Assembly (NCBI GenBank): GCA_017544805.1
Contig: JAFYDK010000014.1
Location: forward strand, 1-50,809
Length of the DNA stretch: 50,809 nt
Direction of reading: 5' to 3'
DNA from: Bacteroidales bacterium
Lineage (GTDB): Bacteria > Bacteroidota > Bacteroidia > Bacteroidales > UBA3824
Shown: one piece after another, positions 24,590 to 33,720 of the stretch
Numbering within the stretch: position 1 is the stretch's first letter
Layout: the number at the start of each line of letters is the position of its first letter
The notes under the pieces: model-generated
Told to the model about the DNA's origin: nothing
Seen by the model: only the letters and a program-made list of their open reading frames with translations
Databases searched by the model: none
Translations under genes and position numbers: made by a program

Positions 24590-26875
24590 ATGAACACAAA
24601 ACATTATATATTATTGTTCGTTTTAATGCTGTTACTGCCAAAACTTTCTGTAAGTCAGAGCGATAGAATAGGTATGTTGAAACAAAAAGTTTCCGTTATG
24701 TCCGATTCTAAAGAAAAATTAATGTATTTGGACGAGATTTCAAGGGCTCAACGGAATTTGGATTCTGCCGTTAAATACACGAATTTGGAGTCTGCTTTGG
24801 CGAAAAAACTTTCCGATAATGAATATTTGGCGTATGCTCATTTTAATATGGCGAATGCTTTGAGTGCTAATTTTAATTACGAAAGGGCTAATGCTGAGTA
24901 CAAAAAAGCGGTTGAGGCCTGCGACAGTGTTAAAGGCAAAGCTTGTTTGGGCGATTGTTATAATTATTACGCTAACAATTTAACGCGAATCAACGATTAT
25001 AACCTTGCCTCTGAATATTATAACAAGGCATTGCATTTGTTTTTTGAATTGAGTGATACGGTTAAGATTACGGGCGTTTATCGTAACATGGGACGTCAGT
25101 GCGTGAGTTTCCACCTTTACGAAACGGCGAGTTCGTATTATTCATACGCTTTTAGGCTTGACTCGATAGCAAAAGACGATTATGCGTTGGCACTTGATTT
25201 TTTTCAAGCGGGACATTCCGATTACAATCAGTATTTGGACTTGGATTCTTTGGATTTGCTGAAATCGGGTTTTGTTAAAATGAAAAAAGCTTTGGAATTG
25301 GCTTATAAAACTGATACGTTAAATCGTTGTACGGCAGGCTGTTTGGAGCAGTTGATGTTGATGTACACAAGTTATGCTGCCAATATTCAGAATCAGGCTG
25401 AAAAAATCAAAATGTTGGATTCGGCAAAATATTTTTATTCTCAGGCTTTGAAATTCCGCAAGGATTACGATTTTGAGCGTGATAACATTACGCTTGAAAT
25501 ATGCAGTGCTAATTTCTTGAATCTTGAAGGAAAATGCGAGGAGGCAAAACGCAGACTTTTTGAATTGGAAAAGAAATTCGATGCTAATCCATTAAGATAC
25601 AACCGTTATCGTGCATATCTTTACCGTTCGATGATTTGGGTTTTAAAGCTTTCCGGTCATTATAAAGAGGCGGTTGATTATTCCGAAAAATTCAAGGACG
25701 TTGAAGAGGCTACTTACAACCGTGAGTTTGCCGTAAAATCTACCAAAGCCTCGGCAGAGGCGGAATACGGCGAATTAATTCGTCAAAGGGAAGATTCCGA
25801 ACGTGAACAAAAAATCATTCAAGACGAGACCACAAAACGTCAAAGAATGATAACTTGTTTTTTTGCGATTTGTATTCTTTTGGCGGCACTTTTGGCTTTT
25901 ATAATTTGGAAAGGTCTTGTCAGAAAACGTAAGAACAACGAACTTTTGGCAAAACAAAAAGCTGAAATCTGGGAGAAAAACAACGAATTAAAGGTTCAGA
26001 ATCAGAAAATCATGTCCCAAAGAGATGAAATTATGGCTCAAAGGGACGAAATCGAATCGCAGCGTAGTCAGCTTTCTGAGGCTAATACGAGGATTACTGC
26101 AAGTATCAGATATGCGCAAAGGATTCAGACGGCGGCTGTTCCTTCGATGGAAATGATGACGAAAATTTTCGGCGAATGTATGGTTTTTTGGCGTCCGTTG
26201 AATATCGTTTCGGGCGACTTTTATTGGGCGACACAAGCCGGAAAATACAAACTTATAACGGCCGCTGATTGTACGGGACATGGCGTTCCGGGAGCTTTTA
26301 TGAGTATGCTCGGCATTTCAACCTTGAACGACATTGCCGCTCAAAAAAACATCGAAAGCGGCGCAATAACGGCGGCGGGAATCCTTAACGAGTTGAGAGA
26401 AAAAATCATTGCGGCACTTCGTCAGAGTGGTCCGCAAAGGGAAACTCAAGACGGTATGGATATGGCTTTTTGTATAATTGACGCCGAGAAAAACGAACTT
26501 CAATACGCAGGTGCAAACCGTCCTCTTTGGCATATCAGAAATTCTGAATTGACGGAATACAAAGCCGACAGAATGCCGGTTGGTTTCCATATCAGAAAAA
26601 CGGGTGCTTTTGAAAATCATATTATCAGCCTTGAGTCTGGAGATATTGTTTATATGGGTTCTGACGGTATTTCAGACCAATTCGGCGGTGAAACAAGTCA
26701 GAGTAAATTCGGAACTAAACAGTTGAAAGAATTTTTAATAGAGATTTCTGGTTATCCTTTCGACAAGCAAAAAACAATGCTTGAGGACAAAATAGATAAA
26801 TGGCGCGGAATCGGAATTAGCGAAAATCCTGCACCTCAATTGGACGATCAAATTCTTATCGGTCTGAAATTTTAG
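24590..26875 (+). CDS. TPR-sensor SpoIIE/PP2C phosphatase, third of three
   Basis: A 761-residue protein: signal peptide (LLFVLMLLLPKLSVSQ), TPR repeats (about residues 50-380, with AHFNMANALSANFNYERA), one membrane helix (about 419-442), a heptad-rich coiled coil containing near-repeats of MAQRDEI (about 455-505), and a SpoIIE phosphatase domain (about 520-761). Motifs VSGDFYW, ADCTGHGVPGAFMSMLG, GSDGISDQFGG and LDDQILIGL are complete, making this the best-preserved copy. I chose ATG 24590 over the TTG four codons upstream. It ends at a shared terminator facing a receiver-domain gene. The coiled coil is a plausible rigid transmitter from sensor to phosphatase. Confidence 0.9.
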   Translation: MNTKHYILLFVLMLLLPKLSVSQSDRIGMLKQKVSVMSDSKEKLMYLDEISRAQRNLDSAVKYTNLESALAKKLSDNEYLAYAHFNMANALSANFNYERANAEYKKAVEACDSVKGKACLGDCYNYYANNLTRINDYNLASEYYNKALHLFFELSDTVKITGVYRNMGRQCVSFHLYETASSYYSYAFRLDSIAKDDYALALDFFQAGHSDYNQYLDLDSLDLLKSGFVKMKKALELAYKTDTLNRCTAGCLEQLMLMYTSYAANIQNQAEKIKMLDSAKYFYSQALKFRKDYDFERDNITLEICSANFLNLEGKCEEAKRRLFELEKKFDANPLRYNRYRAYLYRSMIWVLKLSGHYKEAVDYSEKFKDVEEATYNREFAVKSTKASAEAEYGELIRQREDSEREQKIIQDETTKRQRMITCFFAICILLAALLAFIIWKGLVRKRKNNELLAKQKAEIWEKNNELKVQNQKIMSQRDEIMAQRDEIESQRSQLSEANTRITASIRYAQRIQTAAVPSMEMMTKIFGECMVFWRPLNIVSGDFYWATQAGKYKLITAADCTGHGVPGAFMSMLGISTLNDIAAQKNIESGAITAAGILNELREKIIAALRQSGPQRETQDGMDMAFCIIDAEKNELQYAGANRPLWHIRNSELTEYKADRMPVGFHIRKTGAFENHIISLESGDIVYMGSDGISDQFGGETSQSKFGTKQLKEFLIEISGYPFDKQKTMLEDKIDKWRGIGISENPAPQLDDQILIGLKF

Positions 26876-26891
26876 GTCGTATAAACATATC

Positions 26892-26939
26892 AAAACATTT
26901 AAGCCATAAACCCTATTTTTTTTAGGGCTTAAATGTTTT
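26892..26939. terminator. Bidirectional terminator between phosphatase and receiver genes
   Basis: A 14-bp stem (26892-26905 with 26926-26939), arms AAAACATTTAAGCC and GGCTTAAATGTTTT, with further T on the + strand side. It separates convergent genes and can serve both. Confidence 0.85.
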
Positions 26940-26948
26940 TTTTATATG

Positions 26949-27344
26949 TTATTTCATTAATTTCTTTTCCTTAGAAAATTTGGCGTAAGCAAATTCAACG
27001 GCTATGCCTAAATTTCTTTTGTAAAGAGGTTTGGTGATAAAACCGTAAACATTAGGCAATGTTGCCATCATGATTGTTTCGGGTCTGTCGTCTCCGGTTA
27101 TGAAAACGACTGGAATATCGTGTTTTTCTGCCATAATTTTAGCTGTTTCCACACCGTCGATGTCTCCGTCGAGATGAATGTCCATGAGAACGACATCAAT
27201 ATCTTGATAAGTATCCACAGCATTGAGCGCATCCTGACCGGTGCGTACCATGCCTACGAGTTCATAGTCTAGCTCTTGAATGAACATTTGGAATATCGTA
27301 CAAAGCATTTTGTCGTCTTCCACCATTAAAATTCTTTTTGCCAT
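26949..27344 (-). CDS. Single-domain response regulator (CheY-like receiver)
   Basis: A 131-residue stand-alone receiver domain. The acidic pocket is VEDD (8-11), the phospho-acceptor is Asp55 in VVLMDIHLDGD, the switch threonine is Thr83 in FITGDD, and the invariant lysine is Lys105 in GFITKP, so the domain looks fully functional. It has no output domain and ends in a basic tail (KFSKEKKLMK). The cognate kinase is not in the window. It faces the triple phosphatase array across a shared terminator. A functional link with SpoIIE-type signalling is possible but not shown. Confidence 0.93.
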   Translation of the reverse strand: MAKRILMVEDDKMLCTIFQMFIQELDYELVGMVRTGQDALNAVDTYQDIDVVLMDIHLDGDIDGVETAKIMAEKHDIPVVFITGDDRPETIMMATLPNVYGFITKPLYKRNLGIAVEFAYAKFSKEKKLMK

Positions 27345-27376
27345 TTTTTAATTTTTTTTAGTGCTGTTTTTCTCCG

Positions 27377-27384
27377 CAAATTTA
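27377..27384 (-). promoter_or_regulatory. Possible -7 box for the response-regulator gene
   Basis: TAAATTTG on the - strand, 32 bases before the ATG, matches TAnnTTTG. No clear TTTG is found 19-21 bases upstream. Confidence 0.5.
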
Positions 27385-27428
27385 GTAACTTGCGCTCGAA
27401 TTTTTAAATTTTTTTTTATAAAAATTAA

Positions 27429-28160
27429 ATGAATTTGGTTTTAGACATAGGAAATACGTTTTGTAAAATCTGTATTTTTGATTGTAATAAATTGATTTAT
27501 AAAGACTTGGCGAAGTCCTCGAACTCTGAAATTTTATTAAAAACTTTTGAAATTTTTAAAGTTCAGGATATTAAGTCTGTTATAATTTCAAGTGTTAATT
27601 CAAAGGTTTCGGTAGAGGAGGAGTTAAAAAAGAAATGCTCTAATGTGTTGGTTTTTAATTCATTAACTCCTATTCCGGTGAAAAATTTATATTCCACGCC
27701 AAAAACATTGGGTCTTGATCGTTTGGCGGCATCTGTTGGGGCTTTTGATTTGTTTGAAAAGAAAAATTGTCTTATAATTGATGCTGGGACTGCCATTACG
27801 TATGATTTTTTGAATTCATGCGGTGAATTTTTGGGCGGAAATATTGCTCCGGGAATCCGTTTGAGATTTTCTTCGCTCAACGAGCACACCTCAAAATTGC
27901 CTTTAATTGAGGATTTTTCTTGGGGTGGGGAGTTCGGAAACGATACTTTTTCGGCAGTAAGCAACGGCGTTTTGAATGGGTTACTCTTTGAAATTGAGGG
28001 ATATACAAAGCGTTTTGAAGATAAATATCCTGACGGAAAAATAATTTTAACCGGCGGTGATACTATTTTTTTGTCTAAGAAATTAAAAAATACGATATTT
28101 GCAGAGCCAAATTTAGTGGCAATCGGTCTTAATAGAATTTTGAATTACAATGTATTTTAG
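27429..28160 (+). CDS. coaX: Type III pantothenate kinase
   Basis: A 243-residue cytosolic kinase that phosphorylates pantothenate in the first committed step of coenzyme A synthesis. The ASKHA-fold phosphate motif is DIGNT (residues 6-10). The substrate segment TLGLDRLAAS lies near residue 95, the second phosphate motif is IIDAGTAITYDF (about 117-128), and GGNIAPGIRLR and LTGGD follow. Length is normal for the type III enzyme, which needs a monovalent cation and is not feedback-inhibited by CoA. The next gene starts inside its last four codons (11-base overlap). This gene order is widespread in Bacteroidota. Confidence 0.96.
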   Translation: MNLVLDIGNTFCKICIFDCNKLIYKDLAKSSNSEILLKTFEIFKVQDIKSVIISSVNSKVSVEEELKKKCSNVLVFNSLTPIPVKNLYSTPKTLGLDRLAASVGAFDLFEKKNCLIIDAGTAITYDFLNSCGEFLGGNIAPGIRLRFSSLNEHTSKLPLIEDFSWGGEFGNDTFSAVSNGVLNGLLFEIEGYTKRFEDKYPDGKIILTGGDTIFLSKKLKNTIFAEPNLVAIGLNRILNYNVF

Positions 28161-29448
28161 AACTTTAAAATTTTTGATTTTATTTCTGGCACTCTCGTTA
28201 GGAGTTCGGGCGCAGAAAATTACAAACTCTCCGTATTCGAGATACGGAATCGGCGATATAAATTTTAACGGCACGGGTCATGCCGTTGCTTTGGGCGGGA
28301 CTTCGATAGCCGAAAGCACGCCTTATTTTCTTAATTTAGTGAATCCGGCGGCAAACACTAATCTTCAGATTCAGAGGTTTGTTTTTGATGTGGGTTTCGA
28401 TGTTAAATATACTAATACCGAATCGCAAACAAATAGTCAAAAAAATAGCAATTCGACTTTTAGATATTTTGCGGGCGGATTTGCCGTAAAACCGTGGTGG
28501 TCGTTTACTTTTGCGATGATGCCTTATAGTTCGGTCGGTTATGCTATGTCTGACTCCTCAAATGTTACTTTGGAAAATACTTCGGAAGTTTATGGTTATT
28601 CGCAGTATTATTCGGGAAAAGGCGGACTTTCAAAAATTTCGCTTTCTACCTCGTTCAAAATCTTGAAAATGTTTTCTGTTGGTATTCAGGGCGAATATCT
28701 TTTCGGCGATATTGAGCGTTATAATTATATTGGCGTAAAGGCTACCGACAGTTATTATTCGGGCTCATATTACAATAATAATTACATTATTCACGGATTT
28801 AATTATGATTTGGGATTTTTAGCAGAAAAAAGTTTCAAATATAAAAAGGATTCTACAAAAAATTGTTGTAAATTTGCAGCCGGATTTTATTACTCGAACA
28901 AAGCGAAATTAAATACGAGAAACGAGTTGCTTTTGTATACTAACAATTCTTTGACTGCAACATCTGACACTATCGCCGCCGATACACTTTACGACGGCAA
29001 GATTGAAATACCGCAGTCTTACGGATTCGGTATAAGTGCAGAATTTTTTGACAAATTTTTAGTAAATGCCGATTACAAGTATCAGAATTGGGCTAATTTC
29101 TCGCTTCCGGGCCAAGAGAATTCCACGACGCTGAAAGAAAACCGTTATTACGGGTTGGGTTTTCAGTTTGTTGCTGCAAAATTTTCTTCAAGGTATTACA
29201 AAACTATCAACTATAGAATTGGAATCCACCGCTCGGATACATATTTGTCGATAAACGGACGCGAAATACAAGATAAAGGCTTTACCTTCGGGTTGGGATT
29301 TCCTGTAAGAAGTTTGTTGCTGAATGTGAGTTGCGATTTTGGAACGCGCGGCACAACCGATTACAATTTATATAAGGAAAAATATTTTCTCATTCATTTC
29401 AACGTAACGGCGCATGACGTTTGGTTTGTTAAGAGAAAATTCCAATAG
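28150..29448 (+). CDS. Outer-membrane beta-barrel protein of the coaX-lptC cluster
   Basis: A 432-residue exported protein with a signal peptide (FLILFLALSLGVRAQ) and then NSPYSRYGIGDINFNGTGHA, a stretch seen at the start of a conserved Bacteroidota outer-membrane family. The body alternates beta strands and aromatic girdles (YFAGGFAVKPWWSFTFAMMP, RYYGLGFQFVAAKF) and ends in VRSLLLNVSCDFG... KYFLIHFNVTAHDVW. It has a flavour of FadL/PorV-type barrels with an N-terminal plug (GGTSIAESTPYFLNLVNPAA). I cannot assign transport or T9SS function. It overlaps coaX by 11 bases, so the two are translated from one transcript. Confidence 0.8.
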   Translation: MYFRTLKFLILFLALSLGVRAQKITNSPYSRYGIGDINFNGTGHAVALGGTSIAESTPYFLNLVNPAANTNLQIQRFVFDVGFDVKYTNTESQTNSQKNSNSTFRYFAGGFAVKPWWSFTFAMMPYSSVGYAMSDSSNVTLENTSEVYGYSQYYSGKGGLSKISLSTSFKILKMFSVGIQGEYLFGDIERYNYIGVKATDSYYSGSYYNNNYIIHGFNYDLGFLAEKSFKYKKDSTKNCCKFAAGFYYSNKAKLNTRNELLLYTNNSLTATSDTIAADTLYDGKIEIPQSYGFGISAEFFDKFLVNADYKYQNWANFSLPGQENSTTLKENRYYGLGFQFVAAKFSSRYYKTINYRIGIHRSDTYLSINGREIQDKGFTFGLGFPVRSLLLNVSCDFGTRGTTDYNLYKEKYFLIHFNVTAHDVWFVKRKFQ

Positions 29449-29507
29449 GATCTTTTTAGAATTGAGTGAATTTACTAATTTTTAATAAAAAAAGGATAAA
29501 AATTATT

Positions 29508-31181
29508 ATGAAAAAGAACAAAACGGCAAAAGTTGCCCTGTCATTTTTGGGTTTGCTGTTCTCGTGCAATATGGCTGCGGGTCAAACGGCAAACGATGTA
29601 ATCGCCGTAAAATTTCCCGAAACAAAGGGGGAATTGGCAATTAACAGTTCAACAGTTTACAAACCGGCTTTGAAAAATCAATACCGTGCTTTGTATGCAA
29701 AAATGTCTACCGGCCTTAGTGAAATCGAAAAATTTGAAAACGGTGGTGCAGAGGCTGAAGTTTTGGAAGTTTTTGACATTAAAACGCTTCGTGATATGCA
29801 AAAAGCGGGTTCGCTTGTTGATTTGAAAACATCTGTTTTGAGCGAACAGCACAAAATCGCAACTCTTATGCGTGAAGAAAAATACGGAGCCGATTCTGCT
29901 AATTGTATGCGTCAGTTGTCTATGTTTCAACAGTATACAAAGCAGAAAAATTATGACGATGCTTATCCGTCTTGGTCTTTGTTGATTAATGAATTTCCTA
30001 AATGCTCACAGACTATTTATCAGCACGGAGCAACAATCGCTAAATACAAAATTCAGCAGGCGGTTAAGGAAAAAGACGTTAAAAAACGTGAATTATGGAT
30101 TGATACTTTGATGATGGTTTATGACCTTAGAATCAAGTATTTTGCTGCAACGAGCAAGAATTACGGTGAGGCTTATCTTTTGGGTCGTAAAGGTGTAGAC
30201 CTTTTGAAATATCGTAAAAATCCTATTGAAGAGCCTTATAATATTTTGATTAAAGCTATTGATTTAGGTGGTAACAATAGTGAAATTGCGGTTATTCAAA
30301 CGGCAATGCAGTCTGTTTCGGCAATGTTTGACGAAAGCAAAATCGATGCAGCGGTAGTTGTTGATAAATACTTGCAGTTCAGTGATATTCTTAATGCAAA
30401 GAAAACTGCTTTCAGCGATGCTGTGGAAAAAGCAACTGATGCAAAGGTAAAAGAAGAGGCTGAAAAGAATCTTGCTGATACCAAACAAGTTCAGGCAGCT
30501 GTAGACCAAATGTTTTCAACGAGCAAAGCAGCAGAATGTACATCGCTCAACAAAGCTTTTGAAGCAAGATTCAATGCTAATCCTAGTGATGTAGAACTTG
30601 CTGAAAAAATCGTTAAAATTTTTGACGCAAAGGGTTGTACCGACCTTCAGCTTTACGAAAATGCTACGGCAAAACTTATTGAAAACAAACCTTCAGAACT
30701 CTCTTGCTACAATTTCGCCAAAATGTTGGAGAAAAAAGGCAAAGATGATGATGCTATCAAATATTACGAACAGGCTATCGGATTTTCAGCAACCGATACT
30801 ATGAAAGCTGTTTACAATTATGCACTTGCACGAATTTACAAAGGCAAAAATCAAGTAAGCACTGCACGTACATACGCTCGCAAAGCTATCGAACAAAAAT
30901 CAAATTTCGGTCTTCCGTATATTTTGATTGCCGTTATGTACGGTCAGAATCCTGTAGGAGAAGATCATTTTGAGAAATCAAAAACATATTGGGTTGTAAT
31001 TGACAAACTTCAAAAGGCAAAACAAGTAGATCCCTCTGTTGCAACCGAAGCTCAGAAATTGATTAATCAGTATGCTGGTTCGTGTCCTAAGAAAGAGGAA
31101 GCTTTCATGCACTCTATCACCCCCGGCACTTCAGTATCTGTAGGCGGTTGGATTGGTGAAACCACAACAGCAAGATTTTAG
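29508..31181 (+). CDS. Exported TPR protein of the coaX-lptC cluster
   Basis: A 557-residue protein with a signal peptide (VALSFLGLLFSCNMAAGQ) followed by helical TPR-type repeats. Clear units are KMLEKKGKDDDAIKYYEQAI (about residue 415) and YNYALARIYKGKNQVSTART. I chose the ATG at 29508; the upstream ATG at 29466 would put 14 extra residues before the signal peptide. It is probably periplasmic or on the inner face of the outer membrane. The position between an outer-membrane protein and lptC is conserved in Bacteroidota, which hints at an envelope-assembly role. An intrinsic terminator follows 16 bases after the stop. Confidence 0.82.
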   Translation: MKKNKTAKVALSFLGLLFSCNMAAGQTANDVIAVKFPETKGELAINSSTVYKPALKNQYRALYAKMSTGLSEIEKFENGGAEAEVLEVFDIKTLRDMQKAGSLVDLKTSVLSEQHKIATLMREEKYGADSANCMRQLSMFQQYTKQKNYDDAYPSWSLLINEFPKCSQTIYQHGATIAKYKIQQAVKEKDVKKRELWIDTLMMVYDLRIKYFAATSKNYGEAYLLGRKGVDLLKYRKNPIEEPYNILIKAIDLGGNNSEIAVIQTAMQSVSAMFDESKIDAAVVVDKYLQFSDILNAKKTAFSDAVEKATDAKVKEEAEKNLADTKQVQAAVDQMFSTSKAAECTSLNKAFEARFNANPSDVELAEKIVKIFDAKGCTDLQLYENATAKLIENKPSELSCYNFAKMLEKKGKDDDAIKYYEQAIGFSATDTMKAVYNYALARIYKGKNQVSTARTYARKAIEQKSNFGLPYILIAVMYGQNPVGEDHFEKSKTYWVVIDKLQKAKQVDPSVATEAQKLINQYAGSCPKKEEAFMHSITPGTSVSVGGWIGETTTARF

Positions 31182-31197
31182 TGTTTTTTATTGTTTT

Positions 31198-31236
31198 ATC
31201 CCTGTCCGGACGAATAATCCGGCGGGGATTTTTTTT
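31198..31236 (+). terminator. Terminator or attenuator just before lptC
   Basis: A 12-bp stem with one bulge (31198-31210 with 31218-31229), arms ATCCCTGTCCGGA and TCCGGCGGGGAT, a 7-base loop, then eight T. It ends only five bases before the lptC ATG at 31241, so it sits inside what would otherwise be one operon. In the RNA it would also shield the region where ribosomes bind lptC. Confidence 0.8.
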
Positions 31237-31240
31237 CATT

Positions 31241-31837
31241 ATGATGAAGCGGATATTTTATTTTTTCCTTCCCGGATTATTTTTCACGGCTTGTTCGCAA
31301 CAAGTTGATACTCTTAATAGTTACAACGTTGATGAAACTTTTGCGGATTTGTCCGTAACGGATTTGAAAACCTCGTATTATTCCGGGCATAGTTTGCAAT
31401 CTCAGATTACGGCTCCTATTGTGGACGATTATGAAACTACGGAGCAGCCTTACATGGAGTTTCCACAAGGTGTCAAAGTTGTTTTTTATGACGAGCAACT
31501 CAAGGAGGAAAGCGTTTTGACTGCGGATTATGCGGTTTATTATTCCAAAAAAAAGCTTTGGGAGGCACGCAAAAATGTTGTTGTAAAAAACGATCAGGGT
31601 GCAAAACTTTTAACTGAACAGCTTTTTGGCGATGAAGTTCATAAAAAGATATTTTCGGTAAAAAAAGTTACCGTTATCGACCCTGATTCTACCGTTATTG
31701 TGGGAAAACAAGGTTTTGAATCCGATATGGCATTCAGAAATTATAAATTTTTGGACGTAAACGGCGTTGTAAACTTAAATAATCAATACGGTGAAACCAT
31801 TCAAGGCGACAGCCTTAAAAATCAAAATATCGAATAA
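31241..31837 (+). CDS. lptC: LPS-export protein LptC-like lipoprotein
   Basis: A 198-residue protein. The signal sequence ends in the lipobox FFTAC (RIFYFFLPGLFFTACSQQ), so it is lipid-anchored rather than held by the membrane helix of the enterobacterial protein, as is usual in Bacteroidota. The beta-jellyroll body matches LptC: YMEFPQGVKVVFYDE, LTADYAVYYSKKKLWEARKN and VVVKNDQGAKLLTEQL are the characteristic LptA/LptC-type strands. LptC passes lipopolysaccharide from the LptBFG transporter towards LptA. I use the ATG at 31241 (31244 is equally possible) because the 31181 ATG would translate through the terminator hairpin. The order matches the common coaX...lptC cluster. Confidence 0.9.
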   Translation: MMKRIFYFFLPGLFFTACSQQVDTLNSYNVDETFADLSVTDLKTSYYSGHSLQSQITAPIVDDYETTEQPYMEFPQGVKVVFYDEQLKEESVLTADYAVYYSKKKLWEARKNVVVKNDQGAKLLTEQLFGDEVHKKIFSVKKVTVIDPDSTVIVGKQGFESDMAFRNYKFLDVNGVVNLNNQYGETIQGDSLKNQNIE

Positions 31838-31844
31838 AAAAAGC

Positions 31845-32051
31845 ATGAAAACAAGACAAGGAAAATGGGGGGCAATGGAAATTTTATGGATATGTTTTTT
31901 TGTCCTTTGTTTGCTTTTAGCGGTTTTGATTACCGTTAAAAGCGGATTTTCGGAGGCTCTCGTGATGTATATTTGCAGCGGGGTATCGTTTCTGATGTTT
32001 TATTGGCGGCGGTCTTTGCGCAAGAGCGAAGAGAAAAAAGGTTTGAGATAA
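31845..32051 (+). CDS. Small two-helix membrane protein
   Basis: A 68-residue protein: basic start MKTRQGKWGAME, two hydrophobic segments (about residues 13-30 and 38-53) with a short polar turn, and a strongly charged tail (RRSLRKSEEKKGLR). It starts seven bases after the lptC stop and ends just before a terminator, so it is the last gene of that unit. I do not recognise the family. I chose the ATG at 31845 rather than the in-frame ATG 54 bases upstream that lies inside lptC. Confidence 0.65.
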   Translation: MKTRQGKWGAMEILWICFFVLCLLLAVLITVKSGFSEALVMYICSGVSFLMFYWRRSLRKSEEKKGLR

Positions 32052-32056
32052 AGAAG

Positions 32057-32098
32057 AAAAAAACCGTAAATTTTTCGTTAGAGAAATTTACGGTTTTT
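32057..32098. terminator. Bidirectional terminator between lptC unit and rng
   Basis: Stem of about 15 bp with arms AAACCGTAAATTT and AAATTTACGGTTT, a loop near 10 bases, and T runs on the + strand to 32110 and A runs before it. It separates convergent transcripts. Confidence 0.88.
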
Positions 32099-32107
32099 CT
32101 TTTTTTT

Positions 32108-33664
32108 TTAATAATTGTTCAAAGCGTTGCCCTCTGAGTCGCAGAAGTCATATTTTATAAAGCCGTAATCTGAGTCGGCGAATATTTTTATTATGACTTT
32201 ATATTTCAACATCCATTTTAGGCGCAGAGAAAAAATACCTTTTTTCAGATACGCTGCAACAATGGGGTTCACTCTGAGAATCAATTTTTTTTTGATATTG
32301 TTTTGGGTCAAAATATTTTTTAGCGTGTCCTCTATTTCGTCTTCAAGAAGCAGAGTTGAAGTTATTTCTCCCGTACCACCGCAGCACGGACAAGTTTCCA
32401 TTGTGGACATTTTCATTTCAGGGCGTACTCTTTGCCGCGTTATTTGCATAAGACAAAATTTACTTAGAGGCAGAATATTGTGTTTGGTTCTGTCTGCGGC
32501 CATAATTTCGCGCATCTTGTCGTAAAGAGCCTTTTTGTTTTCGTTTTTGTGCATATCGATAAAATCGACTACGATAATACCGCCTATGTCCCTAAGCCTT
32601 AATTGTCTTGCTATTTCGTCAGCAGCTGCAAGATTTACCTCTAAGGCGTTGGCTTCTTGATCTACGTTGCTTGCCCTGTTACCGCTGTTTACGTCTATCA
32701 CGAAGAGTGCTTCGGTGTGTTCCATAATAAGGTAAGCACCGTTTTTGAAAGTTACCGTTTTTCCGAAAAGGGTTTTTATTTGTTTGTTAATATTAAAATA
32801 TCTGTCAAAAACCGAAACCTTGTCGGTATCAAGTTTTACGATTTTTTCCTTTTCGGGGGCAATATTGCATATAAATGTCTTTGCTTCATGATATATTGCG
32901 GGATCGTTTACAACCACACTATTGAATGAGTTGTTCAGGGTATCGCGTAATATAGTGGACGTAGCGTCCATTTCACCCGCCAGCAATTTAGGCGGAACGC
33001 CGCCCGCCATTACGCGGCACGCCGTTTCCCATTTTTCGACTAATGATTTTATTTCGCCGTCAAGAACGGCTACTCTGCGGTTTTGAGCCTCAGTTCTTAC
33101 GATAATTCCGTAATTTTTAGGCTTAATAGATTGAATCAACTGACGGAGTCTTTCCCGTTCTTCTTTTGATTTAATCTTTTGAGATACTGACACTTTGTCG
33201 GAAAAAGGCAATAAAACCAAGTTTCTTCCGGCGATTGAAATTTCAGAGGTCAGTCTCGGACCTTTGGTCGATATGGGTTCTTTACTGATTTGAACAACCA
33301 CTCTTTGACCCGAAGAGAGTTGTTCGCTAATTTTGCCCTTTTTGTTAATCTCGGGCATCAGACTGATAGATTGAAGAGGTTGGGAATTTTTGGGATTGTC
33401 AATAGCCGTTTGCACGTATTTGTGAAGCGACGAGAACTGTGGACCCAAATCCTGATAATGTAAGAACGCATCCTTTTCGTAACCTACATCTACAAAGGCT
33501 GCATTAAGAGCCGGCATTATTTTTTTTACTTTACCTAAGTAAATATCTCCGACGCAAAAGTGCTGATTCCTTTTCTCTTTGTGTATTTCCACCAACTGCT
33601 TGTCTTCAAGCAGTGCAAGTACAATTTCCGACTCAGTTGCGTTAATCACTAAATCGTTGTTCAC
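32108..33664 (-). CDS. rng: Ribonuclease G/E
   Basis: A 518-residue endoribonuclease that cuts single-stranded A/U-rich RNA, acting in rRNA maturation and mRNA decay. It carries the S1-type start (VGDIYLGKVKKIMPALNAAFVDVGYEKDAFLHY in several segments, about residues 38-70). The metal-binding catalytic region has VIDVNSG (about 323) and IIVVDFIDM (about 362), and the zinc-link motif is CPCCGGTGE (about 431). There is no long C-terminal scaffold, so it is RNase G-sized. No ATG fits. GTG at 33664 gives MNNDLVIN, like family members, and is preferred over TTG two codons upstream. A terminator separates it from the COX24/HU genes. Confidence 0.95.
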   Translation of the reverse strand: MNNDLVINATESEIVLALLEDKQLVEIHKEKRNQHFCVGDIYLGKVKKIMPALNAAFVDVGYEKDAFLHYQDLGPQFSSLHKYVQTAIDNPKNSQPLQSISLMPEINKKGKISEQLSSGQRVVVQISKEPISTKGPRLTSEISIAGRNLVLLPFSDKVSVSQKIKSKEERERLRQLIQSIKPKNYGIIVRTEAQNRRVAVLDGEIKSLVEKWETACRVMAGGVPPKLLAGEMDATSTILRDTLNNSFNSVVVNDPAIYHEAKTFICNIAPEKEKIVKLDTDKVSVFDRYFNINKQIKTLFGKTVTFKNGAYLIMEHTEALFVIDVNSGNRASNVDQEANALEVNLAAADEIARQLRLRDIGGIIVVDFIDMHKNENKKALYDKMREIMAADRTKHNILPLSKFCLMQITRQRVRPEMKMSTMETCPCCGGTGEITSTLLLEDEIEDTLKNILTQNNIKKKLILRVNPIVAAYLKKGIFSLRLKWMLKYKVIIKIFADSDYGFIKYDFCDSEGNALNNY

Positions 33665-33720
33665 TTCCAATACAGAGTGTTAAGAATTATACTTAAAAAT
33701 TTCCGTAAAATAGTAAAAAA

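Noticed and set aside
31181..31240. ATG at 31181 as start of lptC
   Set aside because: Translation would pass through the terminator hairpin and put 20 non-family residues before a good lipoprotein signal peptide.
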